DNA of 11,048 nucleotides from HGM04593 sp045654645 (GTDB lineage Bacteria; Bacteroidota; Bacteroidia; Bacteroidales; Bacteroidaceae). Each line of letters starts with the position of its first letter. Position 1 is the first letter of the stretch. The DNA is taken from NCBI GenBank assembly GCA_045654645.1, contig JAZONR010000052.1, forward strand, positions 1 through 11,048, in the 5' to 3' direction. A model generated the notes under the pieces. The model worked only from the letters and a program-made list of their open reading frames with translations. It was not told the origin of the DNA and did no database searches. The translations under genes and the position numbers were made by a program. Below are positions 5,955 through 11,048 of the stretch, piece after piece.

Positions 5955-6905
5955 ATGGACATTACAGTCATTGTACCACTCTACAACGAAGCCGAATCAC
6001 TTCCCGAGCTCTCAGCTTGGATTGAGCGCGTGATGAACGAAAACGGCTACAGTTACGAAATCATATTTATAAACGACGGCAGCACCGACAACTCTTGGGA
6101 TGTGATAGAGCAGCTCAAGAGCCGCAACAATAACATACACGGCATAAAATTCCGTCGCAATTACGGCAAGTCCCCCGCCCTCTACTGCGGCTTTGAGCGC
6201 GCCAAGGGCGATGTTGTCATAACAATGGATGCCGACCTTCAGGACAGCCCCGATGAAATACCCACACTCTACAAGATGATAACCCAAGAGGGGTACGACC
6301 TTGTATCGGGCTACAAGAAGAAGCGCTACGACCCATTGAGCAAGACCATACCCACAAAATTGTTCAATGCAACAGCGCGCAAAGTATCGGGCATCAAGAA
6401 CCTGCACGATTTCAACTGCGGACTCAAGGCCTATCGCAACGAGGTTGTAAAAAACATCGAGGTCTATGGCGATATGCACCGCTATATTCCCTACCTTGCC
6501 AAGAACGCCGGCTATGACAATATTGGCGAGCTTGTAGTACACCACCAGGCACGCAAGTATGGAAAGAGCAAATTCGGCATAAGCCGCTTCTTCCACGGCT
6601 ACCTTGACCTTATGTCGTTGTGGTTCCTCTCAAAATTCAGCCGCAGACCAATGCACATATTCGGCCTTTGGGGCACACTGATGTTCCTCATAGGCTTCAT
6701 CTCGGCTATCATCGTAGGCGGCACAAAGCTCATTGCAATGGCCAACAACGAAGCAGCAAGGCTTGTAACAGACTCGCCCTACTTCTACATTGCGCTCACT
6801 ATGATGATGCTTGGAACACAACTTTTCCTCACAGGCTTCATTGCCGAACTCATAAGCCGCACATCGCAAGATAGAAACAAATATAACATATCAAAAGAGA
6901 TATAA
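5955..6905 (+). CDS. Polyprenyl-phosphate glycosyltransferase, GT2 family (DPM1/GtrB-like)
   Basis: The 316-aa protein is predicted to transfer a sugar from an NDP-sugar to polyprenyl phosphate on the cytoplasmic face of the inner membrane. GT2 signatures are VPLYNE (residues 7-12), INDGSTDNS (39-47), the DxD metal site in MDADLQDSP (91-99), the GDMHRYIP segment (172-179) and HxxRxxGKSKFG (197-208). Two C-terminal membrane helices (about 236-258 and 277-300) match the GtrB/DPM1 architecture. The sugar cannot be read from the sequence. It follows the DUF4199 gene by 10 bases, and its TAA overlaps the next ATG by one base (TAATG), indicating translational coupling. No second-stage glycosyltransferase or flippase is in the window. 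ATG at 5955 gives the standard N-terminus. Confidence 0.93.
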   Translation: MDITVIVPLYNEAESLPELSAWIERVMNENGYSYEIIFINDGSTDNSWDVIEQLKSRNNNIHGIKFRRNYGKSPALYCGFERAKGDVVITMDADLQDSPDEIPTLYKMITQEGYDLVSGYKKKRYDPLSKTIPTKLFNATARKVSGIKNLHDFNCGLKAYRNEVVKNIEVYGDMHRYIPYLAKNAGYDNIGELVVHHQARKYGKSKFGISRFFHGYLDLMSLWFLSKFSRRPMHIFGLWGTLMFLIGFISAIIVGGTKLIAMANNEAARLVTDSPYFYIALTMMMLGTQLFLTGFIAELISRTSQDRNKYNISKEI

Positions 6906-7396
6906 TGAAGCGCTACACAAAATACATAGCCGCCCTGGCAACTGCAATGGCTATGATATTTGCCGGTTGCGACAGCGGATACGACTGCAATCTGGAGAAT
7001 ATCGCCTACAACCACATAGGTTTCTACATAACCAATGAATATGGTGGCGATGTTCACTATGCCCACCCCGATGCCATAACAGTGTCGCTGATGGTAAACG
7101 GGCGCGACTCAATAGTTGTGAACCACATCCAAGGAACCAAGCAGCTGACACTGCCAATGAGCTACACCCAGGAATGCGACACAGTAATTCTGAGCTACAG
7201 CAATGATGTTACTGACACGCTTTATGTGAAACACAGCAATATACCATTCTATCAGTCAATGGAGTGTGGAGTAATTATGCACCATAAACTGCTTGGTGCA
7301 AGCCACACAGATAATTTCATCGACTCCATTGCCATAACCAATGCCGACATCAACTTTGGAAACAATGAGAATATCAAGATATATTTTATTGAGTAG
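6905..7396 (+). CDS. DUF6452-like lipoprotein
   Basis: The 163-aa product begins with a lipoprotein signal peptide: a basic MKRYTKY start, a hydrophobic run, and a lipobox FAGC with C22 as the lipidated residue, followed by D23. The mature part is beta-rich with a conserved-looking NIAYNHIGFYI start and a repeated VILSYSNDVTDTLYVKHSN pattern. Size, N-terminus and the following DUF6048-type gene fit DUF6452, a Bacteroidota family of unknown function; the family name is from recall and not certain. Periplasmic or outer-membrane anchoring is likely. The start is coupled to the GT2 stop, and its 3' end overlaps the next gene by 32 bases in another frame. Confidence 0.75.
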   Translation: MKRYTKYIAALATAMAMIFAGCDSGYDCNLENIAYNHIGFYITNEYGGDVHYAHPDAITVSLMVNGRDSIVVNHIQGTKQLTLPMSYTQECDTVILSYSNDVTDTLYVKHSNIPFYQSMECGVIMHHKLLGASHTDNFIDSIAITNADINFGNNENIKIYFIE

Positions 7397-8069
7397 CATA
7401 TTGCTTGTACTTGCCACAGCGGCACCGGCCCAAGAAAGCAGTAACACAACAGCAAAGAAAAAGAGCAGTGAATTCTGGTCATTGTTCTCCTTCAAAGGCA
7501 TAGGCCTATCCACCGACCTTTTTGGCTATGCCGCTTCCGTGCTCAGCGACCACAGCAGCGGCGAGGTTGCTGCCGAGGCCAATTTCGGCAACCGGCTCTA
7601 TCCCGCAGTTGAGGTTGGTTGGGGCTGGTGCAACACCACCGATGAGCTTAGCAGCATAAAGTACAAAGCAAGCTCCCCCTACTACAGAGTGGGCTTTAAC
7701 TACAACTTTTTCACCACCAAGAAGGAGCCCAATCCCAAGCACTACATCTATGGACTGCTGCGCATCGGCTGGAGCAATTTCAAATACGATGTATCAACGC
7801 CACCAATAACAGACCCCGTGTGGGGCGGCTCCACAACCCTCAACCTTGAAGATGTGAAAGGCTCCTGCCTATGGGGCGAAATAGGTGCCGGCATAAAGGT
7901 GAAGATAGCCAAAGGGTTTCATATGGGATGGAGCGTGCGCTATAAATTGCGCTTCACCGAGGAGAAAGGCCCCAACTCCCAAATGTGGTACATACCCGGC
8001 TTTGGCATAAACAAATCATTCTGCTTTGGCGGCACATACAGCCTGATATATGACATACCTTTAAGATAA
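7365..8069 (+). CDS. DUF6048-like predicted outer-membrane beta-barrel protein
   Basis: The 234-aa product starts with a signal peptide (MRISRYILLSSILLVLA, likely cleavage after APA at residue 22). The mature part alternates hydrophobic and polar residues in many aromatic-rich strands (YYRVGFNYNFF, YIYGLLRIGWSNFKYD, WGEIGAGIKVKI, MGWSVRYKLRF), the look of a small outer-membrane barrel. It fits DUF6048, a Bacteroidota family usually found next to DUF6452. I start at the ATG at 7365, which gives a proper signal peptide; an in-frame ATG at 7341 adds eight residues that spoil it. The gene therefore overlaps the previous one by 32 bases; both frames have independent export signals, so this is a real overlap and not a frameshift. 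The function is unknown; joint action with the lipoprotein is plausible. Confidence 0.75.
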   Translation: MRISRYILLSSILLVLATAAPAQESSNTTAKKKSSEFWSLFSFKGIGLSTDLFGYAASVLSDHSSGEVAAEANFGNRLYPAVEVGWGWCNTTDELSSIKYKASSPYYRVGFNYNFFTTKKEPNPKHYIYGLLRIGWSNFKYDVSTPPITDPVWGGSTTLNLEDVKGSCLWGEIGAGIKVKIAKGFHMGWSVRYKLRFTEEKGPNSQMWYIPGFGINKSFCFGGTYSLIYDIPLR

Positions 8070-8082
8070 CCCCCAAGAAACT

Positions 8083-9102
8083 ATGGAAGAAAAAAGAGCA
8101 AGCCTAAGCTGGTGGAAAATAGTATTTCTCATTTTGTTGGCAGTGGGAACAGTGCACATCCTAAAGAACCACAAGCCCGAAACATACCTCCACAACGAAG
8201 GCTACATATTCGGAACACAATATCACATAAAATACAAAGGGGCAACCGACCTGCACAAGGAGATTAGAGAAACGCTCAACGAGGTAGACGGCTCGCTGTC
8301 GCTCTTCAACAAGCACTCAATAATGCGCGCCATAAACGAAAATAGAGACACAACTGTAAACACAATGTTCACCGAGGTGTTCAACCTTGCACAGGAAATT
8401 TCACACAACACTCACGGCTCATTCGACATAACTGTGGCCCCGCTTGTGAATGCCTGGGGATTTGGACACACCAACACCACCCCGGTAGACAGCGGCAGAA
8501 TTGAGGAGCTGCGCAAATATGTTGGCTACTCCACCGTCTCGCTCATCAACGGGAAGGTTTCAAAGAAACATCCGCAAACAATGCTCGACTGCGGTGCAAT
8601 TGCCAAAGGCTATGGATGCGACGCAGTTGCGCACACCCTTGAGAGGAACGGCATAAAGGATTATATGATAGAGATTGGCGGAGAGGTTGCCACAAAAGGG
8701 CTCAACGATAAAGGCACTGCTTGGAATATAAGCATTAGTAAACCTACCGAAAACAGCACAGGCACCCACAACGGGCACCAAACAGTTATTTCAATCACGA
8801 ACAAGGCAATGGCCACATCGGGCAACTATCGCAACATAAGAATAATAGATGGTAAAAAATATGCCCACACCATTGACCCCCGCACCGGTTACCCCGTGCA
8901 ACACTCACTGCTGTCGGCAACCGTGATAGCCGACAGATGCGCAACTGCCGACGCCTACGCAACGGCATTTATGGTCTCAGGGCTTGAAAAATCACTGGAG
9001 ATATGCAAAGAGCAAGGCATTGATGCCTATTTTATTTACGCCAACGAAAAGGGCGAAATTAAAACTATAAGCACCGAGGGCTTTAACAAATATATGAGAT
9101 AA
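8083..9102 (+). CDS. apbE: FAD:protein FMN transferase ApbE
   Basis: ApbE cleaves FAD and attaches FMN to a threonine or serine of exported or membrane redox proteins such as NqrB/NqrC or RnfG/RnfD; none of these is in the window. The 339-aa protein shows the family motifs in order: a SLSLFNKHS segment (71-79), GSFDITVAPLVNAWGFG (112-128), the GAIAKGYGCD segment (171-180), SGNYRN (246-251), HTIDPRTGYPV (262-272) and the metal-site region TADAYATAFMV (288-298). The N-terminus is a single membrane helix (about 11-27) without a lipobox cysteine, so it appears anchored by a signal anchor, whereas many relatives are lipoproteins. It is the last gene of the operon, 13 bases after the DUF6048-like gene, and is followed by a terminator. 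ATG at 8083 gives the membrane anchor. Confidence 0.95.
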   Translation: MEEKRASLSWWKIVFLILLAVGTVHILKNHKPETYLHNEGYIFGTQYHIKYKGATDLHKEIRETLNEVDGSLSLFNKHSIMRAINENRDTTVNTMFTEVFNLAQEISHNTHGSFDITVAPLVNAWGFGHTNTTPVDSGRIEELRKYVGYSTVSLINGKVSKKHPQTMLDCGAIAKGYGCDAVAHTLERNGIKDYMIEIGGEVATKGLNDKGTAWNISISKPTENSTGTHNGHQTVISITNKAMATSGNYRNIRIIDGKKYAHTIDPRTGYPVQHSLLSATVIADRCATADAYATAFMVSGLEKSLEICKEQGIDAYFIYANEKGEIKTISTEGFNKYMR

Positions 9103-9129
9103 AAATGAGGGAATTCCCCATTATCAAAT

Positions 9130-9168
9130 ATCGGCGTGTGGTGAAATTTTTACCACACGCCGATTTTT
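9130..9168 (+). terminator. Rho-independent terminator after apbE
   Basis: ATCGGCGTGTGGT (9130-9142) pairs perfectly with 9152-9164, leaving a nine-base loop, followed by a T run to 9168. It closes the plus-strand operon. On the minus strand the sequence after the stem is weaker (ATATTTGAT), so it may also partly terminate the convergent MarC-family gene. Confidence 0.88.
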
Positions 9169-9197
9169 GATTTGATTTAACAGCCAACATCCAGCTA

Positions 9198-9821
9198 TCA
9201 GCTCCCTGCAACAGCCTCGCCACCTATTGTATTTATAAAGTGCAACAAGTTAGATGTAAAGAGCTTGACAGCAATAGCCAGCAAAATTATTCCAAAGAAT
9301 TTGCGTGTAAAATAGATACCTCCCTTGCCCAAGGCCCTCTCAATGAAAGCCGTTGCAGAGAGTATTATATAAACCACCACAGCATTTACTGCCAAAGCAA
9401 CAAGAATATTTATAGAAGCATATTCAGCCTTTAGCGACAGGAGTGTTGTAAACGAGCCCGCACCCGCCAAAAGCGGAAACACCAACGGCACAAAGGTTGC
9501 ATTGTTGGCCAAATGTGAAGTATCCTTAAATATCTCGATATCAAGAATCATCTCAAGCGACATAAGGAAGATTATCACACCACCGGCCACAGCAAACGAA
9601 TTGATATCCACTCCAAAGAGCCCCAAAATCCAATCGCCCACAAAGAAGAAGAGGAACATTAACGCAAAGGAATAGAAGACAGCCTTTTTGGCATTAATGA
9701 TTTTTCCTTTATCACGCAACGAGAGCACCACAGGCATAATACCTATTGGGTCAATTATCGCAAACAGCACAATGAAGGCGCTCAGGAACTGCACAAAACT
9801 AAAATCGTTGAAAATCTCCAT
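9198..9821 (-). CDS. MarC family membrane protein (NAAT/UPF0056)
   Basis: The 207-aa product has six predicted membrane helices and the MarC-family pair of half-repeats: IDPIGIMP (residues 23-30) in the first half and VPLVFPLLAGAGSFTT (111-126) in the second. MarC-family proteins sit in the inner membrane; their substrate is unsettled, and the amino-acid transporter label rests on few members. I start at the ATG at 9819-9821, which opens with MEIFNDFSFVQFL as in the family. The frame stays open further upstream to 9911, but that stretch crosses the promoter (9870-9877), so it is not translated. It is monocistronic, divergent from rpsA and convergent with the apbE operon. Confidence 0.92.
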   Translation of the reverse strand: MEIFNDFSFVQFLSAFIVLFAIIDPIGIMPVVLSLRDKGKIINAKKAVFYSFALMFLFFFVGDWILGLFGVDINSFAVAGGVIIFLMSLEMILDIEIFKDTSHLANNATFVPLVFPLLAGAGSFTTLLSLKAEYASINILVALAVNAVVVYIILSATAFIERALGKGGIYFTRKFFGIILLAIAVKLFTSNLLHFINTIGGEAVAGS

Positions 9822-9869
9822 ACTATACCTTATTATATTATACAAGAGTAAAAAACCACACAATTTTCG

Positions 9870-9877
9870 CAAAAATA
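9870..9877 (-). promoter_or_regulatory. Promoter -7 element for the MarC-family gene
   Basis: TATTTTTG on the minus strand matches TAnnTTTG. It gives a leader of about 40-45 bases to the ATG at 9821 and excludes longer N-termini. No clear -33 box is seen in the A/T-rich sequence upstream. Confidence 0.6.
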
Positions 9878-9985
9878 AACATAATTTTCTAAAAACAGCC
9901 GCGCCGGGCAATAAACATCACAACAGAATAACAAAATATAATAAAAAAAGAAGCGCAAAAACAGATATAATTGACAGATTTGTTG

Positions 9986-9993
9986 TATCTTTG
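9986..9993 (+). promoter_or_regulatory. Promoter -7 element for rpsA
   Basis: TATCTTTG is an exact TAnnTTTG match, preceded by an A/T-rich stretch (about 9930-9975) that could act as an UP-like element. Transcription would start near 10000, giving a leader of about 45 bases. No standard -33 TTTG is found at the expected spacing. Confidence 0.7.
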
Positions 9994-10014
9994 CGGCCGA
10001 ATTCTATCAACATA

Positions 10015-10035
10015 ATGTCTAACTCATTAACTTAA
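10015..10035 (+). other. Possible six-codon leader ORF upstream of rpsA
   Basis: ATG at 10015 opens MSNSLT and stops at TAA 10033-10035, eight bases before the rpsA ATG and inside the predicted leader. The frame continues upstream of the predicted transcript start, so only these codons would be translated. It may be chance. Confidence 0.25.
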
Positions 10036-10043
10036 TTAAAATT

Positions 10044-11048
10044 ATGAGCACAGAAATTCTTACAGGTACACCCGATTTCAATTGGGAATCGTACGAAAAA
10101 GGCGAGAACATCTCGGGTCTCTCTTATGAGCAGCTCGAGCAGGCCTACAACGGCACACTCAACAAGGTGTCAAGCCGCGAAGTAGTAACCGGTACTGTTA
10201 TCGGTATCAACAAGCGCGAAGTTATTGTAGACATCAACTACAAGCAGGACGCTATTATCCCCATCAGCGAGTTCCGTTACAACCCCGACCTTAAGGTAGG
10301 CGACCAGGTAGAGGTTTATATCGAGAACTTGGAGGACAAGAAGGGTCAGTTGAACCTTTCACACAAGAAAGCACGCGCAAGCCGCTCTTGGGAGCTCATC
10401 AACAAGGCTATGGAGGAGCAGGCAGTTGTACGTGGTTACATCAAGTGCCGCACAAAGGGCGGTATGATTGTAGACGTATTCGGTATCGAGGCATTCTTGC
10501 CCGGTTCACAGATTGACGTTAAGCCCATCCGCGACTACGATGCATACGTTGGTCAGACCGAAGACTTCAAGATCGTTAAGATTAACCAGGAATTCAAGAA
10601 CGTTGTTGTTTCTCACAAGGCCCTCATTGAGGCTGAGCTCGAGGAGCAGAAGAAGAAGATCATCAGCACACTCGAGAAGGGTCAGGTACTCGAGGGTACA
10701 GTTAAGAACATCACCTCTTACGGTGTATTCATCGACCTTGGTGGCGTTGACGGTCTCATCCACATCACAGACCTCTCTTGGGGCCGCGTAAACGATCCTA
10801 CAGAGGTTGTTACACTCGACCAGAAGATCAATGTTGTTATCATCGACTTCGATGATGAGAAGAAGCGCATTGCTCTTGGTCTCAAGCAGCTTACTCCCCA
10901 CCCCTGGGATGCTATCGATGCAGACCTCAAGGTTGGTGATGTTGTTAAGGGTAAGGTTGTCGTTATGGCAGACTACGGTGCATTCATCGAGATTGCTCCA
11001 GGCGTTGAGGGTCTTATCCACGTTTCAGAGATGTCTTGGAACCAGCAC
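10044..11048 (+). CDS. rpsA: 30S ribosomal protein S1 (partial, 3' end outside window)
   Basis: S1 binds mRNA on the small ribosomal subunit through repeated OB-fold S1 domains. The frame is open for 335 codons to the window edge without a stop. Three whole S1 domains are visible (about residues 46-107, 126-192 and 213-281) and a fourth begins at ~299. Typical strands are GTVKNITSYGVFIDLGGVDG with LIHITDLSW (residues 218-246) and the repeat ADYGAFIEI with GVEGLIHVSEMSW (309-332). The N-terminal ~45 residues form the short leader found in Bacteroidota S1. The ATG at 10044 follows an in-frame TAA at 10020-10022, and no other upstream start exists. No Shine-Dalgarno is present, only A/T-rich sequence, as usual in Bacteroidota. 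Codon use is narrow (AAG, CTC, GTT, ATC), as expected for a highly expressed gene. Confidence 0.97.
   Translation, partial: MSTEILTGTPDFNWESYEKGENISGLSYEQLEQAYNGTLNKVSSREVVTGTVIGINKREVIVDINYKQDAIIPISEFRYNPDLKVGDQVEVYIENLEDKKGQLNLSHKKARASRSWELINKAMEEQAVVRGYIKCRTKGGMIVDVFGIEAFLPGSQIDVKPIRDYDAYVGQTEDFKIVKINQEFKNVVVSHKALIEAELEEQKKKIISTLEKGQVLEGTVKNITSYGVFIDLGGVDGLIHITDLSWGRVNDPTEVVTLDQKINVVIIDFDDEKKRIALGLKQLTPHPWDAIDADLKVGDVVKGKVVVMADYGAFIEIAPGVEGLIHVSEMSWNQH

Noticed and set aside
6012..6596. A 194-codon minus-strand open frame
   Set aside because: It is antisense to the well-supported GT2 gene; the composition is an artefact of that gene's codon use.
6905..8069. Possible frameshifted single gene across the lipoprotein and barrel genes
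   Set aside because: Each frame has its own export signal and complete ending, so two overlapping genes explain the sequence better.
9109..9118. GGGAATTCCC palindrome just after apbE
   Set aside because: A short 10-base palindrome with no loop; the true terminator lies just downstream.
9688..10035. A 115-codon plus-strand open frame running from the MarC-family gene into the rpsA leader
   Set aside because: It starts antisense to the MarC-family gene, crosses both promoters and encodes a Lys/Asn-rich product without motifs; only its last six codons could lie in the rpsA leader.
10506..11021. A 171-codon minus-strand open frame rich in Leu, Asn and Val
   Set aside because: It is antisense to rpsA, whose biased codons leave the complement open.
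1..11048. CRISPR arrays, tRNA genes, insertion sequences, phage or defence genes
   Set aside because: None was seen on either strand; gaps between genes are short and filled by promoters and terminators.

Overview
This window looks like chromosomal DNA of a member of the Bacteroidales (phylum Bacteroidota), possibly Prevotellaceae or a relative. The evidence is: repeated promoter -7 elements of the form TAnnTTTG, typical of the Bacteroidota primary sigma factor; secreted proteins ending in an 'IYDLxGRxI...GIYIxNGKK' tail; several families that are largely Bacteroidota-restricted (DUF4199, DUF6452, DUF6048); and A/T-rich translation starts without clear Shine-Dalgarno sites. The genus assignment is an inference. 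I saw no tRNA, rRNA, CRISPR array, transposase, phage gene or recognisable defence system.

Layout. (1) 1-1922, plus strand: the 3' end of one surface or secreted beta-rich protein, a strong terminator, then a complete 454-aa secreted protein with a chitobiase-C-type domain and a closely related C-terminal tail. (2) 2010-4224, minus strand: a tight five-gene run read from right to left. It encodes an EamA-family transporter, a DUF1294 membrane protein, a YgbA-type cysteine-rich protein (nitrous-oxide-stimulated promoter family), the fluoride channel CrcB, and an uncharacterised 99-aa protein whose start overlaps the crcB stop. A good promoter lies just upstream at 4244-4251, and a long palindromic terminator (1941-1987) separates this run from region 1. 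(3) 4225-4433: an intergenic stretch with two overlapping inverted repeats and a promoter-like site, not explained by any gene. (4) 4434-5237, minus strand: a sugar-1-phosphate nucleotidyltransferase of the MurU type. (5) 5420-9102, plus strand: a five-gene operon of DUF4199 membrane protein, polyprenyl-phosphate glycosyltransferase (GT2), DUF6452 lipoprotein, DUF6048 predicted outer-membrane protein and ApbE flavin transferase, closed by a terminator at 9130-9168. (6) 9198-9821, minus strand: a MarC-family membrane protein. (7) 10044 to the right edge, plus strand: ribosomal protein S1 (rpsA), cut by the window end.

How the genes may work together. Region 5 is envelope-oriented: the glycosyltransferase would charge a lipid carrier with a sugar at the inner membrane, DUF4199 is a small membrane partner candidate, and the next two products carry export signals. 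ApbE attaches FMN to exported or membrane redox proteins, whose substrates are not in the window. Region 2 mixes toxic-ion export (fluoride), a nitrosative-stress-linked family and small membrane proteins, and may be a general stress or housekeeping cluster rather than a pathway. Most of the window is ordinary core genome. The parts most worth a second look are the crcB-coupled orphan protein, the structured intergenic region near 4321-4422, and the DUF-rich envelope operon.
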